This document shows positions 8,096 through 17,328 of a stretch of 64,000 nucleotides of DNA, one piece after another. The DNA comes from Verrucomicrobiota bacterium (GTDB lineage: Bacteria > Verrucomicrobiota > Verrucomicrobiia > Palsa-1439): positions 124,001 through 188,000 of the forward strand of contig PLZV01000030.1 of the NCBI GenBank assembly GCA_003152315.1. Direction: 5' to 3'. Within the stretch, counting starts at the first letter, position 1, and the number at the start of each line of letters is the position of its first letter. Below the pieces are notes generated by a model that was not told the DNA's origin, made no database searches, and saw only the letters and a list, made by a program, of their open reading frames with translations. Position numbers and translations under genes: made by a program.

Positions 8096-8904
8096 TGCAA
8101 ATCCCCCCGCGTCGTCCGTTGCGCCGCCTTCAGCGACAACAGAAACATGGCCGCGGCAAACACCGCCGTCACAACCAGACTCAGCTCACGTGATGGCATC
8201 CCCGCGGTCGCCTGCGGCACATTCCAGTACAATCCGTGACGGATCGCGATCACGCCATAGGAAACCGGGTTGCACATCATGATCCAGCGCATGAACGCCG
8301 GCGCACCGGAAGGCGGGAACACCGCCCCGGACAAGAGCCATAACGGAATCAAAAAAAGGTTCATGATAGCGTGGAATCCCTGCGTGGAGTCCATCCGCCA
8401 GGCGAGCAGGAATCCCAAGCCGGTCAAGGCAAAGGCCAGCAAAAACATCACCACGACCAGCCAGATCACCGACTCGACACTCAAGGAAATTCCTACGAGC
8501 GGCGCCAACAAAACGAACACCAGGCCCTGGATCAGTGCCAGCGTCGTCCCGCCGAGAATCTTCCCCAGCACCAGCGCGAATCGTCCCACCGGCGCCACGA
8601 GCACAGCCTGCAGGAATCCTTCACGTCGGTCTTCAATGATCGAGATGGTCGAGAAAATCGCCGTAAATAGCAACACCAGCACGATTGTGCCCCCGAAAAA
8701 ATACTCCAAATATCCATGCCCTTCGGGCGCAACCGGCGCGCTAAAGGACTTGCCGAGCCCCGACCCGAGCAACAGCCAGAACACCAACGGTGTGCCGAGC
8801 GCACCCATGACACGGTCACGCTGACGGAAGAACCGCACCATTTCACGCCACCAGAGCGTGAACGCGGGCAAAAGGAAATAATTGGTCTCAGCCTTTGTGC
8901 TCAT
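8092..8904 (-). CDS. ABC-2 type transporter permease
   Basis: 270 residues with six predicted membrane helices and the ABC-2 region around IIEDRREGFLQAVLVAP followed by GRFALVLGKILGG. It partners with the ATPase encoded upstream at 9417-10349. The substrate is not visible in the sequence. Location between haem A synthesis and copper delivery genes suggests export of something needed for oxidase assembly. Confidence 0.9.
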   Translation of the reverse strand: MSTKAETNYFLLPAFTLWWREMVRFFRQRDRVMGALGTPLVFWLLLGSGLGKSFSAPVAPEGHGYLEYFFGGTIVLVLLFTAIFSTISIIEDRREGFLQAVLVAPVGRFALVLGKILGGTTLALIQGLVFVLLAPLVGISLSVESVIWLVVVMFLLAFALTGLGFLLAWRMDSTQGFHAIMNLFLIPLWLLSGAVFPPSGAPAFMRWIMMCNPVSYGVIAIRHGLYWNVPQATAGMPSRELSLVVTAVFAAAMFLLSLKAAQRTTRGDLQ

Positions 8905-8919
8905 CGCGAGATCTCAGTC

Positions 8920-9414
8920 TCAATTCCATTTCCGATCCAACTTGTCCGCATAGTATAGCAGAGCTCGTTGATAGCGACGCAGCCCGGGGTCACGCGTCGT
9001 CTCCGCGAGTATGCGCAAGAGTGCTTCCATCGAGGAGGCGTGGTGGCCCAGGTTGTATTCCGTGAGGGCGAGAAACACCGAAAACTCGCGCGCCTTGGGA
9101 AAAGTCCGCAATCCGCGATGCAACACTGTCGCCGCACGGCGATATTTGCTGAGGCAACGATAAGTGCTGCCCAGTCCCAACAACGCGCCGCGTAAATCTT
9201 CGCCAGCCAGCCCACCTCGAATTGCGCTCTCATAGAAGGGAACCGCGGCGCGCTCGTCATCTCGCAAGTCGCACACCCATACGCATTGGTAGTTAACCCG
9301 CACGTCGTCAGGATCGGCTCTGTGCAACCGCCGCAGAATGCGCCACGCCTTGGCGTATTCACCGCGCTGCCGCAAGCGAATTGCCTCACGCAAAGACGGA
9401 TCAGGGGGTCGCAC
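8920..9414 (-). CDS. Tetratricopeptide repeat protein
   Basis: 164 residues, GTG start three bases after the ATPase stop. Helical TPR-like repeats are visible (LRQRGEYAKAWRILRRLHRADPD; LGSTYRCLSKYRRAATVLHRG, described in part). No signal peptide, so probably cytoplasmic. It is placed between the two ABC exporter genes, so it may scaffold or regulate the transporter. Confidence 0.78.
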   Translation of the reverse strand: MRPPDPSLREAIRLRQRGEYAKAWRILRRLHRADPDDVRVNYQCVWVCDLRDDERAAVPFYESAIRGGLAGEDLRGALLGLGSTYRCLSKYRRAATVLHRGLRTFPKAREFSVFLALTEYNLGHHASSMEALLRILAETTRDPGLRRYQRALLYYADKLDRKWN

Positions 9415-9416
9415 GC

Positions 9417-10349
9417 TTACGCCTGCGCCTCCTCGAATCGGCGACCCGTGCGATGAATGAACACATCTTCCAGAGTTGGCTTGTGAATACTGATGGCGTC
9501 AATCTGACCGGGAAACGCCTCGACCAATTCCGTGATGAACTTGTGTCCGTTCGTCCGCTCGACGCGAACGCTGCCATCCAAGACCCGCGCCTCGATGCCA
9601 AACCGCTTGCTGATCTGTTCGGCCAGCGGCTGCGGTTGGCGGGTCTCAACCGAAATCACGTCGCCGCCGATCTGCTCCTTCAATTCGCGCGGTGTGCTAA
9701 GGGCCACGAGTTGGCCACGGTCCAAAATCGCGAGGCGGTCGCATCGATCCGCTTCCTCCATCAAGTGTGTCGTCAATAAAATGGTCATGCCGTCTTCATC
9801 GCGCAAGCGCTCGAGATAATCTGACAATTCGCGCCGTACGCGGGGATCGAGCCCCGTGCTCGGTTCGTCGAGCAAAAGCACCTGCGGTTTGTGCAATAGG
9901 CCCTTCGCCAGCTCCACCCGCCGCCGCTGTCCACCCGAAAGCGTTTCCACGAGATCGCCTTTGCGATCGGCCATTCCGAACCGTGAAAGCAACTGGTCGA
10001 TCCGCGACTGCAGCTCCTGTCCGCGAAGATTGTATAGATGACCTTGATGGCGGAGGTTCTCAAGCACGGTCAGTTTACGGTCCAGACTTGGTGATTGAAA
10101 AACCACGCCGATGCGGCGCCGGATTTCGCCCTGCTCGCGCACCACATCGATTCCAAACATGCGCACGCTTCCCTCACTGGGTGCAACCAGGGTGCTGAGA
10201 ACTCGAAAGAGCGTCGTCTTGCCGCCGCCATTCGGGCCGAGCAGGCCGAAGATCTCGCCCTTGGCGACCTGGAAACTGACATTACTGAGGGCAGTGCGCT
10301 CGCCATAGCGGTGTGTCAGTGCTTCGACCACGAGAAGAGAGTCGCTCAT
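9417..10349 (-). CDS. ABC transporter ATP-binding protein
   Basis: 310 residues. Walker A GPNGGGKTT, Q-loop VVFQSP, signature LSGGQRRRVELAKG, Walker B VLLLDEPSTGLDP, then the H-loop TTHLMEEADRC. After residue ~220 there is the accessory domain typical of ABC-2/DrrA-type ATPases. It works with the permease at 8092-8904 and is embedded in the cox/cta operon. Confidence 0.95.
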   Translation of the reverse strand: MSDSLLVVEALTHRYGERTALSNVSFQVAKGEIFGLLGPNGGGKTTLFRVLSTLVAPSEGSVRMFGIDVVREQGEIRRRIGVVFQSPSLDRKLTVLENLRHQGHLYNLRGQELQSRIDQLLSRFGMADRKGDLVETLSGGQRRRVELAKGLLHKPQVLLLDEPSTGLDPRVRRELSDYLERLRDEDGMTILLTTHLMEEADRCDRLAILDRGQLVALSTPRELKEQIGGDVISVETRQPQPLAEQISKRFGIEARVLDGSVRVERTNGHKFITELVEAFPGQIDAISIHKPTLEDVFIHRTGRRFEEAQA

Positions 10350-10361
10350 GGGGATCAGCTC

Positions 10362-11219
10362 CTAAAAGCCCGCATCGATGATGATGAGCAGTAGCAGTAG
10401 CGGAAGATAGATGACGGAGGCCTTGAGCAACCGGCGCGCGTCGAGGAACGATTTCGAGCGGGTGAACAATACGCCAACCGCCAGCAGCGCCAAGCCCATC
10501 ATGAGCGCCCCAATGCAGTACACCCTTCCCGTCATACCGATGGCGGTGGGGAGCACCGAGACACTGAGCAAGAGGATGGCAAATAAAATCGTCTGACGGA
10601 ACGTGCTGACGCCGCTCGGATCGACGACAGGCAACATTTTGAAACCCGCGTCGCGATAGTCGTCCTTGAACATCCACGCGATCGCGTAGAAGTGCGGATG
10701 TTGCCACGCAAAGAGAATCAGGAAAAGCACCCACGCGCCCGCGTCCAGTCGACCGGTTGCGCCGGCCCAACCGCACAGCGGCGGAATGGCGCCGGGGATC
10801 GCGCCAAATGTCGTATTCAGCCACGTCAGGCGCTTCATCGGCGTGTAAACCAGCACATAGAGGAATGCCGCGAGCAACACGAGAAAGCCGGTGAGCAAAT
10901 TGACCGCCCAAACCAAGATGAATAGCCCGAGCAGCACAAGGGTGATGCCAAAGGCCAGGGCATTCGCCGGCTGGATCAGGCCCGCTGGCAAAGCGCGATC
11001 GCGGGTGCGCACCATCTTGCTGTCCACGTCGCGCTCGAGATAGTTGTTCAACGCCGCCGAGCCGCCTGTTGCGCAACCCACGCCGAGTAGCGTCAGGAAA
11101 AGTGTCCCCAGCGGATGAATCCCTTTCGCCGCGAGAAAATAGCCGATGGTTGTCGTCACCAGCACCATCGACAGGATGCGCGGCTTCGTCAATTCCATGT
11201 AGGCGGAGAGATTCTTCAT
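10362..11219 (-). CDS. ctaB: Protohaem IX farnesyltransferase (haem O synthase)
   Basis: 285 residues from ATG 11219. A much longer open frame upstream is a shadow of ctaA. Prenyltransferase Asp motifs NNYLERDVDSKMVRTRDR and the second conserved loop YTPMKRLTWLNT are present, with eight or nine membrane helices. It adds the farnesyl group to haem B to give haem O for the oxidase. The start overlaps the ctaA stop by four bases. Confidence 0.96.
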   Translation of the reverse strand: MKNLSAYMELTKPRILSMVLVTTTIGYFLAAKGIHPLGTLFLTLLGVGCATGGSAALNNYLERDVDSKMVRTRDRALPAGLIQPANALAFGITLVLLGLFILVWAVNLLTGFLVLLAAFLYVLVYTPMKRLTWLNTTFGAIPGAIPPLCGWAGATGRLDAGAWVLFLILFAWQHPHFYAIAWMFKDDYRDAGFKMLPVVDPSGVSTFRQTILFAILLLSVSVLPTAIGMTGRVYCIGALMMGLALLAVGVLFTRSKSFLDARRLLKASVIYLPLLLLLIIIDAGF

Positions 11220-12142
11220 GAAAGCGCTCCTGCGGCAAATGGCAGCGCCGTCTCTTCTCTCGGCAAAGCCAGGAACCGGTAGGTCTTCAGCGTGATTGCC
11301 AGACTCGTCGCCAGAATCAGCGCCCCGAGGGCAAGATGCAGCGTCGGTAAGACGATTTGGACAGCTGACAATTGGCCATCGGCATTTTTCGGTACGCGCA
11401 CCATCAACGTCACCAAACCCAACGCAATCTGCGCCGTAACCAGGCCGATCAGCAGACACGTGGGCCGTAGGAATTCCCGTTGTCTCCGGGTGAACAGAAC
11501 GATCACCATGCTGGTGATGACGCACCCAAGGACCGCAACGGCGCCGATGATGTGTGCGAGAATTCCCGACTCGGAATGACGAATCGTCGCCCCGAGGATG
11601 ATCTGTAAATAGATGGCGATTGTCGAGGCCATGGCAAACCGTCGAATCAACCCGGCGTTGGCTGTTTCATTAGCCGGTGGCGCCTGTATCCAGCGCTCGG
11701 AGGTGATAAATGCCAAAACCACCGTGATACAGAAAAATGCCTCCGCCAGGCTCGCGTGTGCAATTGAGATCGGTGGCGGGAGCATCAGCTTCACCGTCAA
11801 TCCGCCCAAAATTCCCTGGGCAATCACCACGCCCAGTGCGGCGATGCCGAGGCGGCGTACCCAACGACGCGGCTCCTTCCGCGCCAGCCAAAATGTCAGG
11901 ACGATGGTCAACATTCCAACCACGCTGGCGATCAGCCGGTGAACGTGTTCGTAGCGGATGTTGCCAACCCACTTCGATATCGGAAAAGAAAACATGAAGC
12001 GGCCGTACGTGGTCGGCCAATCGGGGACCGCCAAGCCCGCGCGGTGACTGGTCACGCTCGCGCCAGCACAAATGAGGAGAAACGTCGCGAAAGCCAGCAG
12101 ACAAGCGAAGCGATGCAGCCAACGGTTGGAGGGATTGTTCAT
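11216..12142 (-). CDS. ctaA: Haem A synthase (COX15/CtaA family)
   Basis: 308 residues from ATG 12142 (MNNPSNRWLHRFAC). A longer frame to 12211 would overlap coxB and is not preferred. Eight membrane helices. Conserved His residues are in EHVHRLIASVVG, SIAHASLAEAFF and ATIRHSESGILAH. It converts haem O to haem A, and its pairing with ctaB implies an aa3-type oxidase. Confidence 0.94.
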   Translation of the reverse strand: MNNPSNRWLHRFACLLAFATFLLICAGASVTSHRAGLAVPDWPTTYGRFMFSFPISKWVGNIRYEHVHRLIASVVGMLTIVLTFWLARKEPRRWVRRLGIAALGVVIAQGILGGLTVKLMLPPPISIAHASLAEAFFCITVVLAFITSERWIQAPPANETANAGLIRRFAMASTIAIYLQIILGATIRHSESGILAHIIGAVAVLGCVITSMVIVLFTRRQREFLRPTCLLIGLVTAQIALGLVTLMVRVPKNADGQLSAVQIVLPTLHLALGALILATSLAITLKTYRFLALPREETALPFAAGALS

Positions 12143-12174
12143 CTCAATCAGCGCAAGCAATGAGCCGCCGGGGG

Positions 12175-13122
12175 CTATTCCTCCAGTGAATCCTCCTGGT
12201 CTTTCACCCACGCCGCGTAATCTTTCTCACTGTCGACCGTGAGATAACCCCGCATGCGATAGTGGCTCAGGCCACAAAGTTGGGCGCAGGCAATCTCCGC
12301 CGGGTAGTGCGGCCCGATGCGGACTGAGGTGATGCCACTGGTCACCAATTTCGCTGCCGTCTCTTTGCTGATGAGGTGTCCCTTTTTCACCAGGACCGTG
12401 CCATCGGCAGCCTTGTAGTCTTCCATCGAGACGTAAGGGTCGAGGTCCTTCGTGGCGGGAAGTGTGAGGGTAAATGCAAGCTCCTCGCGCATCTCATTGG
12501 AAGTCTTGGTCGGAATGAAGTGAATGGGAATCAACATACCCGGAACAGCATCCTGCTTTACGCGCATGACGGGCAGGAAAAAGCTGTGAATCACGTCCTT
12601 GGTGGTGATCTCGATGACCGCGGGCCGGTTCACGGGAAGGTGAAGCTGGTTCAGGGTCACGATGTCGTCCTTCGCGTGCGGATCACCTTTGCGATCGAGA
12701 CCTATCGGATTCGACTCTTCATTGACCAACTTGATGTCGGTGCGACCAAAAATGCCGTCGGGACCGGGATAGTGAATGTTCCACGCGAACTGCTGGGCGA
12801 TCACCCGCACGTGTACTGCGTTCGGTTCGGTCGGAAAGGCGCTGACTTTCCACGACCAGAATGGAATCGAGATGCCGACCAATAGGACGACTTCAATCGC
12901 GGCGATGGCCACCTCCAGGTACGAAGAGGCGTGCGTCTTGACGCCGGTGTAATCCGCCCTCGGGTTGCGGCCCTTGCGGAAGCGAAAGAGCGTATAGAGG
13001 AAAAACGTAATCCATCCCACGAACAGCACGACCATCAGGATGTGCACGTACAAAATCAGCCTGTCCATCTGCGCCCCCCGTTCGGAGGCGTTGATCGGTA
13101 ATCCTAGAAGCTTCTGCAACAT
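12175..13122 (-). CDS. coxB: Cytochrome c oxidase subunit II with an insertion in the CuA domain
   Basis: 315 residues. Two membrane helices precede the cupredoxin domain. The CuA ligands are DVIHSFF and CAQLCGLSHYRM (C-x3-C-x3-H-x2-M). Between them, where most subunits II have about 35 residues, there is a longer stretch including DGTVLVKKGHLISKETAAKL, followed by GITSVRI. That looks like a small inserted hairpin domain. No fused cytochrome c domain is present. The electron donor could be the plastocyanin-like protein at 16489 or a haem domain of the octahaem protein. Confidence 0.95.
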   Translation of the reverse strand: MLQKLLGLPINASERGAQMDRLILYVHILMVVLFVGWITFFLYTLFRFRKGRNPRADYTGVKTHASSYLEVAIAAIEVVLLVGISIPFWSWKVSAFPTEPNAVHVRVIAQQFAWNIHYPGPDGIFGRTDIKLVNEESNPIGLDRKGDPHAKDDIVTLNQLHLPVNRPAVIEITTKDVIHSFFLPVMRVKQDAVPGMLIPIHFIPTKTSNEMREELAFTLTLPATKDLDPYVSMEDYKAADGTVLVKKGHLISKETAAKLVTSGITSVRIGPHYPAEIACAQLCGLSHYRMRGYLTVDSEKDYAAWVKDQEDSLEE

Positions 13123-13147
13123 GGTTCAGTCCTTTTCGCTTGAATCG

Positions 13148-13399
13148 TTAGGGCGTCAGTTCCGCACTGTAACGGCGCGCCCGCCGCGCGAAACAAAAAA
13201 ACAAGCCCCCAAAGCTGCCCAGCACCACACCCGTGACACCCAGCATCGTGAAAATGCCGAAATTCATGCCGCGCGTCTGCGCCGCTCCCGGCGCGCCGTA
13301 ACAAACGGCACACGCCAGCAATAGTCGTGGTGTCAAACCCATCATGGCAACCAACACAAACACCATCAGCTTCCTGGCACGGTGAAAGATGCTCATCAC
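13148..13399 (-). CDS. Small membrane protein of the oxidase operon
   Basis: 83 residues with a signal-like N-terminus (KLMVFVLVAMMGLTPRLLLA) directly followed by CAVCYG, then one membrane helix and a basic tail. The CAVCYG motif behind a signal peptide could bind a metal or form a disulphide outside. Its position between the subunit IV region and coxB suggests an oxidase assembly or accessory role. I do not know a named family. Confidence 0.7.
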   Translation of the reverse strand: MMSIFHRARKLMVFVLVAMMGLTPRLLLACAVCYGAPGAAQTRGMNFGIFTMLGVTGVVLGSFGGLFFCFARRARRYSAELTP

Positions 13400-13400
13400 T

Positions 13401-13601
13401 TTATTTCTTCTCCTTCAAATTCCTGAGAAACATGATCTCGTACAACACCAGCAACACGCCGAAGCCAAATGCGCCGTATCCAGTAATCGCATAACCCACG
13501 TGTCCCTTCGCGAAATCCGAGTTGAGGCACCAACCACCAAACACAAGGCACAGCAAAATGGCCATCGTGACAAAGATAATATGGAACGTTTTCAGTGACA
13601 T
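13401..13601 (-). CDS. Small two-helix membrane protein of the oxidase operon
   Basis: 66 residues with two predicted membrane helices (FHIIFVTMAILLCLVFGGW and YGAFGFGVLLVLYEIMFLR) and a charged KEKK end. It lies two bases after the subunit IV gene. Probably a small oxidase-associated subunit. The function is inferred from position. Confidence 0.68.
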   Translation of the reverse strand: MSLKTFHIIFVTMAILLCLVFGGWCLNSDFAKGHVGYAITGYGAFGFGVLLVLYEIMFLRNLKEKK

Positions 13602-13603
13602 GT

Positions 13604-13960
13604 CTACTCCGCGGGATGCGCCGGCACGTGTCCTTGCGGCACGGCGAAAATCCCCTGTTGTCGACCCTGCTGGTCCTGCCGGGTAAACATAATCAGCCCC
13701 ATCATTACCACCACAAACACCGCGGTGAGCACGAGCACCCAGTAGATTATTTTTCGCTCGGCGGACAGGTGCATGAAGAAACCGGCCACCAGCGAGCCCT
13801 TGACCGTGGCGATGACCAACGCCACGATAATGCCGAGGACGATGCCCAGGTGAATGTTGGAGGCCAATACCGTGACCAGAGTGCCGACCGCCAGCGCGAC
13901 GAAGACCTTGATGTAGGTCTTCACATGACTCTGAACGTCTTCGTGATGCGTATCACTCAT
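13604..13960 (-). CDS. Cytochrome c oxidase subunit IV (caa3/CoxD-type)
   Basis: 118 residues with a His-rich start (MSDTHHEDVQSH), three membrane helices and the conserved KGSLVAGFFMHL stretch of bacterial oxidase subunit IV. It follows subunit III. The family supports assembly or stability of the oxidase. Confidence 0.88.
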   Translation of the reverse strand: MSDTHHEDVQSHVKTYIKVFVALAVGTLVTVLASNIHLGIVLGIIVALVIATVKGSLVAGFFMHLSAERKIIYWVLVLTAVFVVVMMGLIMFTRQDQQGRQQGIFAVPQGHVPAHPAE

Positions 13961-13976
13961 GGTGTCCCAATCTAGG

Positions 13977-14591
13977 TCATTTGCCCGGCAAAAGATAGAG
14001 TGTTGGAAACAGGAAAATCCACACGAGATCGACGAAGTGCCAGTACAAACCGGCGACTTCGATGCGATTGGTGAAGCGTTCGGGGTCGGTCTGCCACATC
14101 TTGGCGCCGGGTCCCCAGAGGTAGGTGTTGACGATCATGCCGCCGATGACGTGCAACCCGTGCAGCCCGGTCATCGTAAAGTAAATCGCCATGAATGTGC
14201 TGGTCGACGGCCATATCCCATTCTCGAATTTATGCGCGTATTCAAAACCCTTGATTACCAGGAAGATTACGCCGCACAGGATCGTCACTCCCATGTACGA
14301 TTTATACTTACCAAAGTTTTTCGTCTTCAACGAAGCCCAACTCATGACCATCGTCACACTGGAGATGATCAACACCAGCGTGTTGATCGTGGCCAAAGGG
14401 ATACTCAGGCCGATTTGGGCTCCGTTTTCCCAGGTGTCCGCGCCGGTGCGCAGCAGCACATAGGTGGAAAACAGCGCGCCGAACAGCATCACTTCCGAGG
14501 CGAGAAAGAGCCACACGCCCAGCTTGGCGTTGTACAGGCCGGTATCCGGTCGCTCGGTCGAGTTATAAGGAATCTCAATGGCAGTAGACAT
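13977..14591 (-). CDS. coxC: Cytochrome c oxidase subunit III
   Basis: 204 residues with five membrane helices, the length of bacterial five-helix subunits III. Conserved features are [26 protein letters not shown] and the terminal [18 protein letters not shown]. It starts immediately after the coxA stop, with no gap. Confidence 0.96.
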   Translation of the reverse strand: MSTAIEIPYNSTERPDTGLYNAKLGVWLFLASEVMLFGALFSTYVLLRTGADTWENGAQIGLSIPLATINTLVLIISSVTMVMSWASLKTKNFGKYKSYMGVTILCGVIFLVIKGFEYAHKFENGIWPSTSTFMAIYFTMTGLHGLHVIGGMIVNTYLWGPGAKMWQTDPERFTNRIEVAGLYWHFVDLVWIFLFPTLYLLPGK

Positions 14592-16394
14592 CTATTTCTT
14601 TCCTCGGTTGTTCGGGTCGCCTGGCTTCTTGTCGGGTTCGTTCTGGGGAAGAAAATCTTTCTCCGCACCGGGCACGCTGTACTCGTAAGGTCCGCGAAAC
14701 ACTTCCGGAACCTTGAGGAAATTCCCGTGTGGCGGCGGAGTCGGGGTGGCCCATTCGAGGGTCGTGGCCTCCCACGGATTGTCGCTGGTCACCTTTCGTC
14801 CAGCGAAAAGGCTCCAGAAGAAGTTCACGATGAAAATGCACTGAATAACCGCCAGGCCCCACGCGGAGTGCGACATAACCTTGTTCAGATAAAGGACGTT
14901 TTGGGCGTGGAGATAGGAAGTGCCGCCGTCGTACAGACGACGCGACACACCCGCCATGCCCACAATAAACATCGGCATGAAGATGCCGTTCATGAAGATG
15001 AGTGAGCCCCAGAAATGGAGCTTGCCGAGGAAGTCGTTCATCTGTTTGCCACTGACCTTCGGGAACCAGTAATAGATGCCCGCGAAGAGCGCGAAGAGTG
15101 TCCCCGGCGCGACGACGTAGTGGAAATGGCCGATGACGTAATAGGTGTCGTGTAAATGAATGTCAGCGCTCGCCAGGCCGAGCGGCAAGCCCGTCAGGCC
15201 GCCAATGCCGAACATCGGTAGAAATGCGAGGGCGAACAACATCGGCACGTTGAACCGTATGGAACCGCCCCACAGCGAGAGGATCAGCGCCGTCAGGATG
15301 ATAATCGACGGGATCGAGATGATCATCGTGGTGGTCTGGAAGAATGCGTTGATGGCCGTGCCCATGCCCGTCAGGAACATGTGATGGGCCCAGACGACGA
15401 ACGACATGAACCCGAGGAATATCACCGAATAAACCAGGGACTTGTATCCCCACAGTGGTTTGCGAGTGTTGTTGGCGATGACCTCGGCCACAATCCCCAT
15501 CGCGGGCAATATCAACACGTACACTTCGGGATGCGCGAGAAACCAGAAGAGATGCTGCCAGAGCAACGCGCTGCCGCCGCCGCTTACGTTTAGCGCCTTG
15601 CCACCGACCACCAGGCCGGTGGGCAGGAAAAAGCTCGTGCCCGCCATGCGATCCATCAGTTGCATCACGCCCGCGGCTTCCAAGGGCGGGAACGCCAGCA
15701 AGAGCAGGAAGCCCGTGACCAACTGCGCCCATACGAAAAATGGCAGCCGCATCCATGTCAGTCCCTTCGCCCGCAACTGGATGATGGTGGTGATCGTGTT
15801 GACCGAACCCAGGAGCGATGAGGTGATCAGGAACACCATGCCCGTCAGCCACAGGGACTGGCCCGTGAATAGCGAATGGCTCTGGGGAGTGATGACTGAA
15901 AGCGGCGGATACGAAGTCCAGCCGGACTGCGCCGAGCCGCCGGACACAAAGAAACTGCCGAGCATGACCACGCCGCCGATAAAGTACACCCAGTAGCTGG
16001 ACATGTTGAGCTTGGGGAACGCCATGTCCTGCGCACCGACTTGCAGCGGTACCAGATAATTCCCGAACGCACCCACCGCCAGCGGCACCACGCCGAGAAA
16101 GACCATGATCGTGCCGTGCATCGCGCCGAGCTGGTTGTAAAACTCCGGCGCCATCACCCCGCCGGGCATGCGCGATTCCCCGAGCAAGTTCGTCAGGAAG
16201 GCAATCGGCAGCGGCTTGCCGGGATAGGCCAACTGCCAGCGCATTAACAGCATCAGGCAAAAGCCGAAGAATAAAAATACCAGCGCGGTCAGTCCGTACT
16301 GGATACCGATGATCTTATGGTCCGTCGAGAAAATATAGTGCCGCCAAAACGGCAACTCATCGTGATGCTCTTCGTGATGATGCGCTTCTCTCAT
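14592..16394 (-). CDS. coxA: Cytochrome c oxidase subunit I
   Basis: 600 residues with about twelve membrane helices. The haem a3-CuB region is complete: HPEVYVLILP (with the cross-linking Tyr and the E of A1-type oxidases), HHMFLTGMG, and YYVIGHFHYVVAPG carrying axial histidines. The C-terminal tail is charged (NEPDKKPGDPNNRGKK). It is the catalytic core reducing O2 to water and pumping protons. It heads the cox genes, 94 bases after the copper protein gene. Confidence 0.98.
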   Translation of the reverse strand: MREAHHHEEHHDELPFWRHYIFSTDHKIIGIQYGLTALVFLFFGFCLMLLMRWQLAYPGKPLPIAFLTNLLGESRMPGGVMAPEFYNQLGAMHGTIMVFLGVVPLAVGAFGNYLVPLQVGAQDMAFPKLNMSSYWVYFIGGVVMLGSFFVSGGSAQSGWTSYPPLSVITPQSHSLFTGQSLWLTGMVFLITSSLLGSVNTITTIIQLRAKGLTWMRLPFFVWAQLVTGFLLLLAFPPLEAAGVMQLMDRMAGTSFFLPTGLVVGGKALNVSGGGSALLWQHLFWFLAHPEVYVLILPAMGIVAEVIANNTRKPLWGYKSLVYSVIFLGFMSFVVWAHHMFLTGMGTAINAFFQTTTMIISIPSIIILTALILSLWGGSIRFNVPMLFALAFLPMFGIGGLTGLPLGLASADIHLHDTYYVIGHFHYVVAPGTLFALFAGIYYWFPKVSGKQMNDFLGKLHFWGSLIFMNGIFMPMFIVGMAGVSRRLYDGGTSYLHAQNVLYLNKVMSHSAWGLAVIQCIFIVNFFWSLFAGRKVTSDNPWEATTLEWATPTPPPHGNFLKVPEVFRGPYEYSVPGAEKDFLPQNEPDKKPGDPNNRGKK

Positions 16395-16488
16395 TGATCT
16401 GCGTCCCCTTCAAAAACAAACCGTTTGCGGGCGCCGTTGATAACTCCGACGCCGCCCGCAACGGACAACCAGCCACGCCAGGCCCGCC

Positions 16489-17208
16489 TTATTCGGCAGG
16501 CTTTGAAAACTTGAAGTCGAGGGTCTTGGCTTCGCCGTCACCGACTTTGATCTTTTGGACCTGCTCGCCATACTTCTCATGCCAGGCAGCCACTTGGTAT
16601 TCGCCGGCAGGCAGTCCCTTCAGCGAGAACGCGCCGTCATCGCCGCTCACACTGTAGAAAGGGTTGGTCATCACACCGACGTACGCCGACATCCATGGAT
16701 GCACATCGCATTTGAAGTGCACCATGATCTCGGGCTCGGCAAAGGTGCGGACAGTCTTCATGTCCTTGTTGGGCTGGCCGACATTGAATTCCTTGCTCTT
16801 CGCCGGCATGGCGTGAATGTTGTGCAGGGTGTCATCGCTGTTGATAATTTCCAGCGGCTGTTTCACCATCATCCCGAACACGTGCGGTACGTAATGGCAG
16901 CCGGTCTGGGTGAGCTCGACCGGGGTCTTCGGCGTGTCATAGGTCTTCCCCTCCAGGCCGCTCTTCACGTACACGAAGACATTCTTCAAGGTGCCGTCGG
17001 CGTTCACCACCACTTCTTCGTTGAGTAGTGGCGAATCCGCGTGCATCTCCGCGCACTTGGGATCCGCATCCGTCGGGATCTTCTTTTGCTTTGGAGGTTT
17101 GCCGTCAAACGTAATCTTGCCGGAAACTGACGCGGAATCCGCGGCGTGTGAAACCGTGGTGACGAGAACCGATACGACAACTACCATCAACAACTTCGAT
17201 AATTTCAT
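16489..17208 (-). CDS. Exported plastocyanin-like copper protein
   Basis: 239 residues, good ribosome site AAGGAGAG before ATG 17208, and a signal peptide cut after VSHAA. A first beta region (SGKITFDGKPP) resembles a carboxypeptidase-regulatory/cupredoxin fold. The type 1 copper ligands appear as LHNIHAMP (His) and FKCDVHPWM (Cys, His and Met). A C-terminal Gly-Leu-Pro-Ala-Gly region (GLPAGEYQVAAWH) is a CarboxypepD_reg-like domain. It lies between the bc-type complex and the oxidase and is the obvious candidate for a periplasmic carrier between them. Confidence 0.82.
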   Translation of the reverse strand: MKLSKLLMVVVVSVLVTTVSHAADSASVSGKITFDGKPPKQKKIPTDADPKCAEMHADSPLLNEEVVVNADGTLKNVFVYVKSGLEGKTYDTPKTPVELTQTGCHYVPHVFGMMVKQPLEIINSDDTLHNIHAMPAKSKEFNVGQPNKDMKTVRTFAEPEIMVHFKCDVHPWMSAYVGVMTNPFYSVSGDDGAFSLKGLPAGEYQVAAWHEKYGEQVQKIKVGDGEAKTLDFKFSKPAE

Positions 17209-17223
17209 TTACGCTCTCCTTCA

Positions 17224-17236
17224 GTCGATAATCGAC
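17224..17236 (-). promoter_or_regulatory. Perfect short palindrome ahead of the copper protein gene
   Basis: GTCGAT-A-ATCGAC lies directly upstream of the ribosome site of the copper protein gene. It could be an operator or a small hairpin affecting translation. No factor can be named. Confidence 0.3.
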
Positions 17237-17328
17237 CAGTCTTCTATTGGAACCAACCTTTTTCAAGGCCAAAGTTGATTCGTTTTGCTACTACTGCTAA
17301 GACGCTCTCTCGGACACGAAAATTCACG

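Noticed and set aside
10282-11238. Long open frame overlapping ctaB in another frame
   Set aside because: ctaB has all the prenyltransferase motifs; the other frame is a GC-driven shadow.
13959-15005. 348-codon open frame on the plus strand opposite coxC/coxA
   Set aside because: A His/Arg/Glu-rich antisense shadow of the oxidase genes; such long mirror frames are common in GC-rich coding DNA.
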